Below, in pieces: positions 16,780 to 24,555 of a DNA stretch of 32,938 bases. The stretch spans positions 1 through 32,938 of the forward strand of contig SFAU01000234.1 in assembly GCA_007096045.1 (NCBI GenBank). The letters run 5' to 3'. The notes under the pieces were generated by a model, which was given only the letters and a program-made list of their open reading frames with translations, had not been told where the DNA came from and ran no database searches. Each line of letters starts with the position of its first letter. Position 1 is the first letter of the stretch. The stretch is from Microcystis novacekii Mn_MB_F_20050700_S1 (GTDB lineage Bacteria; Cyanobacteriota; Cyanobacteriia; Cyanobacteriales; Microcystaceae). Made by a program: the position numbers and the translations under genes.

Positions 16780-17366
16780 CAGAGTTTGACGAAATTACAA
16801 GCCATCTAATTCAAAGAATAGAGAATCTAGAAAAAATTTTGCAAATTGACGAAAGAGAGGAGGTTGCGATTACCGATCACAAAGGACAATCTTTTATTAT
16901 CATCCATATTCAGGACGATACTCAAGCTTGTACTATTACAGCTAATGAGATTGAAATCGTGATCGATAACTTTGATATTACCAAAATATTTAAAGTTAGT
17001 AATGTCTCGAAAATTGGGTTTATTCCAATTGACGGGAAGAAAGGTTTTTTAGGATTTGGAACTTCCCATTGTGATTGTGTATTTTTCGATAAAAGTGATT
17101 GCTGCTTTGTCGAATTCAAATTCAATGCAAACAGCCTCAAAAAAGTTACTAAAAATCGTTGTCAAGCGATCAATCAATTAAGCAACACGATCGATTATTT
17201 CGACGCAAGGCTGGACAAAAACTATCTAGACTTGAATCTAGAGGCGTATGTCTGTACACCCGAATTTTATCCTAGAGATGATGTGGCTTGGAAGTCTCTA
17301 GCGATCGAGTTTCTAGAAAATTACGGAATCGAACTTTTCGAGAGTAATCATAAAATCTGTAAATAA
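16776..17366 (+). CDS. PD-(D/E)XK-like nuclease partner of the ATPase
   Basis: 196 aa, start ATG 16776 inside the ATPase stop region (ATGA overlap). No close family is recognised. The middle carries an arrangement like the PD-(D/E)XK nuclease core: Asp100 in SHCDCVFFD, then Glu113 and Lys115 in CFVEFKF on a following strand, then a helix with Gln residues (RCQAINQLSNTIDYF) like the downstream Gln helix of several members. The N-terminal 90 residues are beta-rich and may be a sensing or dimer domain. The coupled ATPase upstream suggests that it is an effector released or activated by the ATPase. Its G+C content is higher than that of the ATPase gene. Function is inferred from motif spacing only. 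Confidence 0.65.
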   Translation: MTEFDEITSHLIQRIENLEKILQIDEREEVAITDHKGQSFIIIHIQDDTQACTITANEIEIVIDNFDITKIFKVSNVSKIGFIPIDGKKGFLGFGTSHCDCVFFDKSDCCFVEFKFNANSLKKVTKNRCQAINQLSNTIDYFDARLDKNYLDLNLEAYVCTPEFYPRDDVAWKSLAIEFLENYGIELFESNHKICK

Positions 17367-17467
17367 TAGCGCATCGGCTTTATATTTTATGTTGTTTATC
17401 GCGGCGATTTTTGGTCACGAGATCGGGAAAATGACTTAAATCCTCGAGCGAACGCGGTGCGGGATAA

Positions 17468-17557
17468 GTAGGGAGGCACAATTATTTGTAGGATGGGTTA
17501 GCGCACTTCGTAACCCATGCAGGCGTTGGGTTTAATGCTTCAAACCAACCTAGGTTC
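17468..17557 (+). repeat. Dispersed palindromic repeat, copy 2
   Basis: The copy starts GTAGGGAGGCACAATTATTT and ends near CCTAGGTTC, with an internal GCGTTGGG inverted section. It is in the same orientation as copy 1. The last bases run directly into the duplicated metX 3' end (17554). Confidence 0.85.
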
Positions 17558-17625
17558 TTCTCATCACTTTCGGGAATGGGTGAACAACGGGAAATAGTCG
17601 CGGGTTGGGGATGGTCGGGTAGAGA
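17554..17625 (+). repeat. Right copy of the ~72-nt direct repeat
   Basis: A near copy of 15246-15318, including the last metX codons and stop codon but no gene. It immediately follows dispersed repeat copy 2, so the order is metX end, module, dispersed repeat, metX end again. Confidence 0.85.
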
Positions 17626-17670
17626 GTGATCGGGGTTGCTGCGCTGGAGGCGAGTGTGGTAAGGTTGTTA

Positions 17671-17679
17671 TGATATAAT
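17671..17679 (+). promoter_or_regulatory. Extended -10 promoter of the 308-aa/MazF module
   Basis: TGATATAAT (TG, one base, TATAAT) forms an extended -10 element 38 nt before ATG 17717. No good -35 was seen, which extended -10 promoters do not need. Confidence 0.5.
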
Positions 17680-17716
17680 CATTAGATAACATCGTACTGT
17701 TAGTGGATAAGCTCCT

Positions 17717-18643
17717 ATGGCTTGTAAAGAGAATCACTTAACTGATTGGAAAATCACCAAACGTATTCCGATTAATAAAGATAACTCTAAAAAAATTTCC
17801 GATTCTTTTTCTTCTGATAATTATTTTAAAAAAGAATCAATAAAGCTTGTTTTGTTAATAAATAAAATCGTCATTGTCAACTATCGCAATCAAAGTTTTT
17901 TTAGGAAGGTTGATGAATGTTTGACAAAAATTGTTGAAAATTTATACGAAAGCAAAGTTTTTTTTGAATCTATTTCTTGGCGATCTGCAAAAACCAATGA
18001 CAAAATAAACAAAGAAATTAAAGACATAGCTGGCAACATTAAAATTCTTTTTGAAAAAAGAGAATGGCATCAAGTCTATAATGCCATAGATCATGCAATT
18101 TTTGCAATTAAAAGTTTTGTTGAACTAAATTCACAAGACGCTACATATATCGACCTCAAAACCATCGATTTTTTAAGAGAAAAAGCTATAAATTTATATC
18201 GAGATTTTCGTATTCTCGATAACAATTGGAATTCTTTAAAAATAATTATCGCAAAATATTGCAGTTGTTCTGAAAGGGATTTATTTTATCTAGAAGAAGA
18301 TTTTTTAAAAGTTTTTTCAGAAAAATTAGAAACGTTTGGTGACAAGCTAGAAGATTACATTGATTTTTTTGATATTGAAACTCTTCAAGATATTCAAGTA
18401 ATAATGAGCGATATAATCGATCAGTCTCGTCAAAAAAATATAGCTTTCAGTACGCCGACTGATTCCAAAAACTCTTTTAGAGTTCGGATTCGCAATGCGG
18501 CCGGATTTATTGACAGACTAATTGATTTTGTGGTTGAAGAGTCGGAGTCAGAAGATCAAGAGATTCTAGAAGTGATCGCTAATCACAGTAATTTTACTTT
18601 TTTGAAAGAGGAAAATACAAAAGAGGAGTATGTTCAAAATTGA
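17717..18643 (+). CDS. 308-aa charged helical protein coupled to a MazF-like toxin gene
   Basis: 308 aa, Lys/Glu/Asp/Ile-rich, mostly alpha-helical by composition, with no transmembrane segment or signal peptide. No family is recognised, and no ribbon-helix-helix, AbrB or other typical antitoxin DNA-binding motif is visible. The C-terminal part has an acidic stretch (VEESESEDQEILEVI). The downstream toxin gene begins inside its stop codon region (TTGA overlap at 18640-18643), so the two are translated together. By position it would be the antitoxin or target-sensing partner, but at 308 aa it is far longer than usual MazE-type antitoxins. AT-rich composition like the ATPase gene upstream suggests foreign origin. 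Confidence 0.6.
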   Translation: MACKENHLTDWKITKRIPINKDNSKKISDSFSSDNYFKKESIKLVLLINKIVIVNYRNQSFFRKVDECLTKIVENLYESKVFFESISWRSAKTNDKINKEIKDIAGNIKILFEKREWHQVYNAIDHAIFAIKSFVELNSQDATYIDLKTIDFLREKAINLYRDFRILDNNWNSLKIIIAKYCSCSERDLFYLEEDFLKVFSEKLETFGDKLEDYIDFFDIETLQDIQVIMSDIIDQSRQKNIAFSTPTDSKNSFRVRIRNAAGFIDRLIDFVVEESESEDQEILEVIANHSNFTFLKEENTKEEYVQN

Positions 18644-19065
18644 ATCAAGTGTCCGTTTTTTATAAAAAAGGAGATGTAGTATATGCTCCCTTTCCCTATC
18701 AGGATAATCCAGAAGAAGAGAAAGAAAGGCCTGTTCTAATCCTCGCTCCTGTCTTAGCGGGAAAAGGGTTTATCTGCGCTTACATAACTAGCAATTCTAA
18801 TAAAAGATCGGGGATGATCGAAATTAAGCGGAGGGATTTTAAAGAAGGACATCTAGATGATGGATACGAAGCTTCTTATGTTAGACCGGACTGCATATCT
18901 ACACTTGATAGAGAATTATTTAGAAGAAAATGCGGGACTTTGAGAGATGAAGTCGTAGATGAAATTATTCAAACTCTTATTGAATTATTGCAAAAACCGC
19001 CTCAATCACCTCCCTCCCCTAAAAGTATAGAACGGCCTCCTAAACCCAAAAAGAAAAATTTTTAA
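18640..19065 (+). CDS. PemK/MazF-family toxin-like endoribonuclease
   Basis: 141 aa from TTG 18640; GTG 18649 is an alternative start. The fold signature is clear: FYKKGDVVYAPFPYQD, then KERPVLILAP, YITSNS (strand with conserved Ser/Thr) and the YVRPDCISTLDRELF region matching the MazF strand that ends near the active site. MazF/PemK proteins are mRNA interferases that stop growth until neutralised by an antitoxin. The C-terminal 25 residues are a Pro/Lys-rich tail (QKPPQSPPSPK) not found in ordinary MazF. It is coupled to the 308-aa gene upstream and ends 13 nt before the convergent flavoprotein gene's end. Toxicity is inferred from the family. Confidence 0.8.
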   Translation: MNQVSVFYKKGDVVYAPFPYQDNPEEEKERPVLILAPVLAGKGFICAYITSNSNKRSGMIEIKRRDFKEGHLDDGYEASYVRPDCISTLDRELFRRKCGTLRDEVVDEIIQTLIELLQKPPQSPPSPKSIERPPKPKKKNF

Positions 19066-19078
19066 AATAAAACATTCA

Positions 19079-21229
19079 CTAAATCTGATAATCCATGACG
19101 AAAACCACCTTACCCCCCCGTGCGTTGGCACTTAAGGCCGCGGTCATCTTCTTGGGATAGGGTAGATTGAGATTATTCATCAACTCCACAAAATCCTGAC
19201 GATTGCGGCCGGCAAAACGGGGATTCCAGCGCTTTTCCTCACCGATCGAGGAGACCGTTCTGCCCAGATAATCGTGACAGGGGTAAACTAGGGTATCATC
19301 GGGGAGGGTGAATAACTTCTCCGTTACCGTCCTGTATAGGACTTCCGGGGAACCGTTCTGAAAATCGGTACGACCGCAACCGCGAATTAAGAGTGCATCC
19401 CCCGTTAATAGGCTTTTTTCATCGATGAGATAGGCTATATGACTATCGGTGTGGCCTGGAGTAGCGATCGCTTTTAGCTGCTGACCTGCCACGATCCAGA
19501 TATCGCCATCGCGTACATAACCATCGATATCGCTCACTTCCGCGTTTTCGGGAACGAGGATCGAACAGTTGGTTAACTCCCGTAAGCGGTGCGCGCCGGT
19601 GATATGGTCGGCGTGGACATGGGTTTCCATGGTGTAGCCTAGTCTTAACCCCAACTGCCAAAGAATTTGCCGATCGCGATCGACCTGTTCCAGGACCGGA
19701 TCGATTAAAATTGCCTCCCCCGTAACCGAATCAGCGATCAGATAGGTGTAGGTACTCGATTCCCTATCAAAAAGCTGACGGAAAATCGGCGCTGCCGGCC
19801 GGAATGCGATCGAGTAGGCCGCGGGGAGAGAAATTCTCTCTTTCAGCGATCGCAACAAATACCGGGCCAGTTCGGCCGCCTGTAAACGCAGTTCGGGGAT
19901 GGCGGTGGTTTCCCAGAGATCACCTTTGCGGGAATTTCCCAAAGTGTAGAGCGTTGGCGATGCCGTACCGTCTGGGCCGAGAATCGCCCCATTGTCCGCG
20001 GTTTCGATGCCACAACCTAGGGGATGGGGACGGATTAACCCCCGTTGGCGAAGATGAACGACGAGGGGATCGGTGATCGTCCGGTAATCGTTACTCGCGC
20101 CGGTACAGTTAATAATTCGATCGATCGGTAGGTTTAACAGGTTTCCCGTTCCCCGTTGACGGATAGTAACCTCTACACAGCCGTTTTTATCCTCAGCAGT
20201 TTCAATTCTTCCCCCATGATAGGTTAATTGTCCCGATTCTACGGCCTGATCGAGGATACCGGCGATCTCATCGGCGACGCGATGGCGAAGAACCTCCCAA
20301 TAGGCTTTCAGGTGGCGTAGAAATCTGGCGCGTTCGGCTATCGGCAGAGAATGCCATAGACCTTGAGATATAGGACGTAAGGCGTTTAAAACGGCCCGCC
20401 AGTCGTGACCTTGACTCTCGGCGCTTTTTACCTCGGCGCGAATTCGCCTTAGGAGTCCCCGCGCGGTCTTGGGTGCGGTTTCGAGGGTAAGGAACGGGGG
20501 ATAGGGATCCGTGGGTCGGTGCGATCGGGGGATCAGGCCATGACGGGAAACCGCTTGGATTTTGCCGGCGAATCCCCTTTGTGCCAGGGAAACCACCATA
20601 TCCACCATCGTTAACCCCGTACCGACCAGCAGCACCGTCCCGTCGGGTTTTAGATCGGCGAGTACCTCCGTCTCCCAAGCGTCGCGGAGATAGGGGGAAT
20701 TGAGAGACGCGAGGGGTTGGGGAACCGTTGCGGGAAAATTGCCCAGCGCCAGAACTACCTTAGCGGCGCTGATTTTCTTGCCTCCTTTGAGGGTAATCGT
20801 CGCCTTTTCCCCGTCGAGTACCAGATCGATCGCCGCATCGGTAAATGTCTCCAGACGGTGATCGGCAATGGCGTTGTCCCGCGCTTCTTCTAGGATCGAT
20901 CGGATGTATTTGCCGTACACTAGACGCGGTACGAAGCTGGCCGGATCGAGCGAGCGATAGCCGTTATCTGCTAACCAGTGGAGGAAATGTTCGGGATCGT
21001 CCTCGAAGGCGCTCATTTTGCCTGCGGGAATATTGAGCAGGTGGCCGCTGTCTCGCGTTCCGTAGGCGATCCCCGTACCGAGGAGTTTTCGGCGCTCGAT
21101 CAGGGCGATCGATAATGGAGTCCCTGTGTCGCGCAACAGGTTCGCTGTCACGAGGGAGCCACTAAATCCTCCCCCGATAATGGCGATGTCGAAAGTTGCA
21201 GAAAATTGATTCCGGTCAATGTAGCTCAT
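19079..21229 (-). CDS. Fusion of FAD/NAD(P)-binding protein and ETHE1-type persulfide dioxygenase
   Basis: 716 aa from ATG 21229 (MSYIDRNQFS); an ATG at 21262 gives 11 extra residues without family likeness. Part 1 (about 1-470) is an FAD/NAD(P)-binding protein of the NAD_binding_9 type, with the dinucleotide motif GGGFSG (19-24), GTGIAYG and a second glycine motif LLVGTGLTMVDM. Part 2 (about 480-716) is a metallo-beta-lactamase fold persulfide dioxygenase: YLIADSVTGEAILIDPV, THVHADHITGAHRL (iron site), ATPGHTDSHIAYL, TGDALLIRGCGRTDF and YPCHDYLG. ETHE1 enzymes oxidise glutathione persulfide to sulfite with O2. The fusion suggests that the flavin module handles a linked redox step, a point I infer. 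G+C is high, unlike the island beside it. Confidence 0.85.
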   Translation of the reverse strand: MSYIDRNQFSATFDIAIIGGGFSGSLVTANLLRDTGTPLSIALIERRKLLGTGIAYGTRDSGHLLNIPAGKMSAFEDDPEHFLHWLADNGYRSLDPASFVPRLVYGKYIRSILEEARDNAIADHRLETFTDAAIDLVLDGEKATITLKGGKKISAAKVVLALGNFPATVPQPLASLNSPYLRDAWETEVLADLKPDGTVLLVGTGLTMVDMVVSLAQRGFAGKIQAVSRHGLIPRSHRPTDPYPPFLTLETAPKTARGLLRRIRAEVKSAESQGHDWRAVLNALRPISQGLWHSLPIAERARFLRHLKAYWEVLRHRVADEIAGILDQAVESGQLTYHGGRIETAEDKNGCVEVTIRQRGTGNLLNLPIDRIINCTGASNDYRTITDPLVVHLRQRGLIRPHPLGCGIETADNGAILGPDGTASPTLYTLGNSRKGDLWETTAIPELRLQAAELARYLLRSLKERISLPAAYSIAFRPAAPIFRQLFDRESSTYTYLIADSVTGEAILIDPVLEQVDRDRQILWQLGLRLGYTMETHVHADHITGAHRLRELTNCSILVPENAEVSDIDGYVRDGDIWIVAGQQLKAIATPGHTDSHIAYLIDEKSLLTGDALLIRGCGRTDFQNGSPEVLYRTVTEKLFTLPDDTLVYPCHDYLGRTVSSIGEEKRWNPRFAGRNRQDFVELMNNLNLPYPKKMTAALSANARGGKVVFVMDYQI

Positions 21230-21291
21230 AGATAAGGGGTATGGTAAGGGTGTCCTTGGCAAGATAAGATGCGTTTAGTTGAGCATTTCGG

Positions 21292-21532
21292 TCATCGATA
21301 GGCGATGCCCATTTGTTGAAAAATAGTATTAATTCGCCGATGTCGGTTTTTGCAGGAAGCTTCGGCCGCTATTTGTTGTTTTTTAATTGTCAGACCAAAT
21401 CCTTTTATAACTTTTCAAGAGAACGTAGGTTGGGTTGAAGCATGAAACCCAACGCCTGCTCATGTTACGAAGTGCGCTAACCCATCCTACAAATAATTTT
21501 GCCTCCCTACTTAAAAGACGATTTTTAGGCAT
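21292..21532 (-). pseudogene. Decayed second prohibitin gene interrupted by a dispersed repeat
   Basis: The minus strand starts at ATG 21532 with MPKNRLL, matching the start of the prohibitin at 10298-11116 (MLKIRLL) in both protein and DNA. The dispersed repeat copy 3 (21421-21513) then breaks it. After the repeat, VIKGFGLTIKKQQIAAEAS matches TVKKLSVRIQKQQIAAEAS of the intact gene, and INTIFQQMG matches VNNIFQQIG, with a deletion between them. The frame stops at 21292-21294. The segments in the intact gene that would lie between these pieces are missing. It is a pseudogene fragment, not expressed as a useful protein. Confidence 0.75.
21421..21513 (-). repeat. Dispersed palindromic repeat, copy 3
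   Basis: On the minus strand it runs from GTAGGGAGGCAAAATTATTT to CCAACCTACGTTC, as in copies 1, 2 and 4. It sits inside the prohibitin pseudogene and replaces most of its first coding third. No long direct repeat is seen at its flanks, unlike copies 2 and 4. Confidence 0.85.
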
Positions 21533-21538
21533 TCTTGG

Positions 21539-22177
21539 TTAAGACATTAAAAATAAACGATAGGATTTGCTGTCAATTAAGATATAAATTCCTAGAATAA
21601 TATAGATAAAAGGACTAATTTTATGTCCGTAGTTTGTAACCACTTTAGCTATCCTGGGATGGGTAATCAAAAAATAGGCTAGGAGGCACCAAATCCCCAT
21701 CATGAGATAAAAAATTATGACGATAATTAAGACGTGCATTGGGGAATTATTGGCAAAAAGAGAGGTATAGATACCAATATTATCACCACCATTAGCCACG
21801 GTCACGGCAGCAACGTAATAGGTTTGGGAGGGAAAACGAGGAATAAAGGAGCGATTTTTAGAATAATTAACATCTTCTCTTACTTCTTGAATGTAATCCT
21901 CATTTTCCCTTGACAAAAGTTGTTTAATGCCGATAATTAGAGGAATAAATCCTAATAGACCAATCCATTCTTTAGAAACCAGTAACCCAAATAGTAAACC
22001 GAGGGAACTAGCTAGGAGAATCAGGGTAAAACCGAGGTATTGACCAACAATCAGGTGTCGAGGTCGAAAATTAGCATTAAGTCGCGAGAAAAACAACATT
22101 AGCACCATCAGATCATCGAGATTTGTGGCCACAAAACTCGTCACGCTAGTAATTAAAAGGGTTACTAACCAATTCAT
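21539..22177 (-). CDS. CadD-family cation (cadmium resistance) transporter
   Basis: A 212-aa membrane protein. The N-terminal SVTSFVATNLDDLMVLMLFF is the CadD family opening, with an acidic pair in the first transmembrane helix. A second such motif, TVANGGDNIGIYTSLFA, begins the second half, giving the inverted-repeat architecture of the LysE superfamily. About five or six hydrophobic helices are present. Family members export cadmium or quaternary ammonium compounds; the actual substrate here is unknown. It lies 30 nt downstream of a Crp/Fnr regulator gene on the same strand and is probably co-transcribed with it. It ends next to the prohibitin pseudogene. Confidence 0.85.
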   Translation of the reverse strand: MNWLVTLLITSVTSFVATNLDDLMVLMLFFSRLNANFRPRHLIVGQYLGFTLILLASSLGLLFGLLVSKEWIGLLGFIPLIIGIKQLLSRENEDYIQEVREDVNYSKNRSFIPRFPSQTYYVAAVTVANGGDNIGIYTSLFANNSPMHVLIIVIIFYLMMGIWCLLAYFLITHPRIAKVVTNYGHKISPFIYIILGIYILIDSKSYRLFLMS

Positions 22178-22207
22178 AGATTGAAAAAAGAGATAATCCT
22201 TCCCATT

Positions 22208-22783
22208 TTAAATCTCGTAGTGCCAGATGTCTTCCTCTCGTAAAAGAAGACGATGGACAGGAAGACGTTCCACGGCCCCCTGTTGTTCTAGACTATTAAG
22301 TGCGCGGGTAATTGTGACTCTGGTGGTTCCTAATAAGTCAGCGATATCCTGATGAGTTAGACGCACATCAATTAATTGTCCAGTACCAGTTTGTTTGCCA
22401 AATTGATTGCCTAACCATGACAGTAATTTCACAACCATAATATCAGTACGTTTGTAGCTACGAATAATACTTAGTTCTTGTGCTTGCTGAAGATGAGACA
22501 ACAGAATTTCTGCCATTTGATAACTCTCAACTGTGGAAAAGGAAACTGCTTGCACTGGAGTGATGCACTCAACTTGATAGGGATTGACTCTCTCTAGGGT
22601 TTTGCCAACAAAATTGCCAGGTCCCCACAATCCCAAGACGATTAGGGTTCCATCTTCTAACCAGGTGGAGGTTTTCACAACTCCACTCTCGATTTTCCAG
22701 AAATTAGGGTTTCTAAGGGGCAAAATCGCCCGATTATCAAAGTGCCAGCGATGGGGGGTTGGTGGTTGATAGGTAAGGGTCAT
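22208..22783 (-). CDS. Crp/Fnr-family transcriptional regulator
   Basis: 191 aa. The N-terminal half is a short cyclic-nucleotide-binding-like beta-roll (ESGVVKTSTWLEDGTLIVLGLWGPGNFVG) without the cAMP-binding RES pattern and without the FNR Cys cluster. The C-terminal half is a winged helix-turn-helix: RLTHQDIADLLGTTRVTITRALNSL (about 140-165), typical of the family. Effector is unknown. It is the first gene of the pair with cadD (30-nt gap), so it may control that transporter and itself. Somewhat shorter than the usual 220 aa, because the N-terminal region is reduced. Confidence 0.88.
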   Translation of the reverse strand: MTLTYQPPTPHRWHFDNRAILPLRNPNFWKIESGVVKTSTWLEDGTLIVLGLWGPGNFVGKTLERVNPYQVECITPVQAVSFSTVESYQMAEILLSHLQQAQELSIIRSYKRTDIMVVKLLSWLGNQFGKQTGTGQLIDVRLTHQDIADLLGTTRVTITRALNSLEQQGAVERLPVHRLLLREEDIWHYEI

Positions 22784-22872
22784 GATTGGTAATTAATTTT
22801 GATTAGGTACTTAGCTAGTCAAAAGCACAAGGTGGTCGATAAAGGGGCTTTTTAGACGATTTAAGGCTTTTT

Positions 22873-22912
22873 GGAAAAATTTTGGGGTAAAAACGATAAT
22901 TACCCCAAAAAA
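22873..22912 (-). terminator. Rho-independent terminator of the coiled-coil protein gene
   Basis: The 11-bp stem TTTTGGGGTAA / TTACCCCAAAA has a 9-nt loop and on the minus strand is followed by a T-run. It is 32 nt after the stop at 22942. A-runs on the other side make it usable in both directions. Confidence 0.8.
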
Positions 22913-22941
22913 GACTGATTTTATGCCCTTGCAAGCCCTAT

Positions 22942-23616
22942 TTATTTCGGGGTGCTAGTCTTCTCCAGTTCCGTGGTAGCCGAGGAGATCAGTTCTTGCC
23001 AAGCTCGATCGCTTTCCTGTAGAGTTTGTTTAACCGCATCGATGGTCTTTTCCACGCGAGTTTTCAGGAAAGGGGAAGCATTGTCTTTGAGTCGTTCGGT
23101 GTCGTCGGCTAAGATATCGATCGTCTCGGAGGTATTAACGAGGCTCTTTTCTAGGGTAATAAGGTTGTTTTGCAGGGTTTCACTGAGTTTAGCCCCGGAT
23201 TTGGTCAATTTTTTCGTAAATTTACTCACTTTTTCCCCTAGATTGTCAATATTGTCCGCTAAGTCCTCTAGGTTGTCCTGTTGAGCTTCGATAATATTCT
23301 TGTCGAGAGAAGGAGCGGCCAGTTGAGCATTTAGGTCATCGATAGCCGATTTTGTCGCTTGGATGGCTTTTTCATAGGCAATTTGGGCATCTTCCAGAAT
23401 TTTTGGGCTAGAAACCTCATTTTTTTTCTTGACCGGTTCCACCACAGTGCCACCCGTTGCCGTTGCACGGTCGATGACGGCCAACTGTTCGGGGAGTAGC
23501 GGCAACGCGATCGCATTTCCTCTTCCCCCTAGGAGCAAAGTGACAGTTAAGAGGAAAATCAGCAGCCGGACAACTTGATTTTTGAGGCTTTGAAAGCTCT
23601 TATTTCGGTTAATCAT
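22942..23616 (-). CDS. Secreted coiled-coil protein of unknown function
   Basis: 224 aa. A signal peptide is at the N-terminus (about 1-38: basic start, then LLIFLLTVTLLLGG and a cleavage region near AIA). The rest is almost wholly helical with heptad-like spacing (DNLEDLADNIDNLGEKVSKF, ETLQNNLITLEKSL), Glu/Asp/Lys-rich and lacking Cys, suggesting a long coiled coil in the periplasm. No enzyme motif or known family is recognised. It stands alone with a good terminator at 22873-22912. A 30-nt stretch of it (23321-23350) recurs at 21277-21306. Confidence 0.7.
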   Translation of the reverse strand: MINRNKSFQSLKNQVVRLLIFLLTVTLLLGGRGNAIALPLLPEQLAVIDRATATGGTVVEPVKKKNEVSSPKILEDAQIAYEKAIQATKSAIDDLNAQLAAPSLDKNIIEAQQDNLEDLADNIDNLGEKVSKFTKKLTKSGAKLSETLQNNLITLEKSLVNTSETIDILADDTERLKDNASPFLKTRVEKTIDAVKQTLQESDRAWQELISSATTELEKTSTPK

Positions 23617-23821
23617 AATTTGATTTTCTCCTGTTCAGAAAAATTGTTACTCTCTCTGAATTTTATCAGATCATTTTTTTATTTTACAATAAATTTTATA
23701 AATAATTTATTATATTTTTGTCTAATTAATTGTGAAAAATATACACTTTTGTTGAGCCAAAAGCCATTACAGAAAAGCTTTTACTCTCTTAATAAAAATT
23801 AATTTTTATTACTTTTTTTGA

Positions 23822-24358
23822 TTAATGGGACGCTGAATTATCCGATGAGTCTATTTCTTGATTAATCGGAGATATTTTCTTACGAGTTTTAATATATTTG
23901 GCTAAGGGTTGTTTTTTCTTCAGTCGTTTAATGCCACTGAGGGTGGAGAGAGTGAAAAAAGTTCCCACCAGAACCATCTGCCATAAACCGCAACCGGAAG
24001 CGGCGCCTAATCCTGCCGCTAACCAGATAGTCGCCGCCGAAGTCAAACCTTTCACTTGTACCTTATTTAGTTCCCGATGGGATTGTTGTAGGATGATTCC
24101 CGCCCCTAAAAAACCGACACCAGAAGCGACCCCTTGAATAGTGCGACTGAGAGCATTAGAAGACGCATAACCCACATCTCCCTCCGCTTGTAGGGGAATC
24201 ATCACGAACATGGCAGCCCCGATACTAACGATGATAAAAGTTCTCAATCCAGCCGGACGACCGCCTCGCTGTCGGTTATAACCAATCAGACAGCCGACGG
24301 CCATAGCCATAGTCAGCCGAAAAATAATCGTTTGCCAATCTGTCGAGTCAAAAAACAT
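23822..24358 (-). CDS. MgtC/SapB family membrane protein
   Basis: 178 aa. The N-terminal membrane domain has four or five helices, with the family motif GCLIGYNRQRGGRPAGLRTFI near residues 22-42 and VGFLGAGIIL in a later helix. The basic tail (KRLKKKQPLAKYIKTRKK) is cytoplasmic. The family is named for a Salmonella virulence protein; in free-living bacteria members relate to membrane potential, magnesium limitation or ATPase control. Which applies here is unknown. The usual C-terminal cytosolic domain of longer MgtC proteins is absent. Single gene, 190 nt downstream of cysK on the same strand. Confidence 0.85.
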   Translation of the reverse strand: MFFDSTDWQTIIFRLTMAMAVGCLIGYNRQRGGRPAGLRTFIIVSIGAAMFVMIPLQAEGDVGYASSNALSRTIQGVASGVGFLGAGIILQQSHRELNKVQVKGLTSAATIWLAAGLGAASGCGLWQMVLVGTFFTLSTLSGIKRLKKKQPLAKYIKTRKKISPINQEIDSSDNSASH

Positions 24359-24555
24359 TGCTTAACCCATCAAATGAGATAAAAACTTCGCCTAATCAAT
24401 CAAAGCCTTTTCCAGATCCCGCTTTTAATCGTTCCTATTCTTGATCCCGATCGATAATCGTAGTAAAGTCGGTGTTATACCTCGTTTTAAGCCTTCTTTT
24501 TCTGGCATTGTCCCGTGAGTCATCAAAGAGGGATAACAGACCAAAGACTGTCCTA

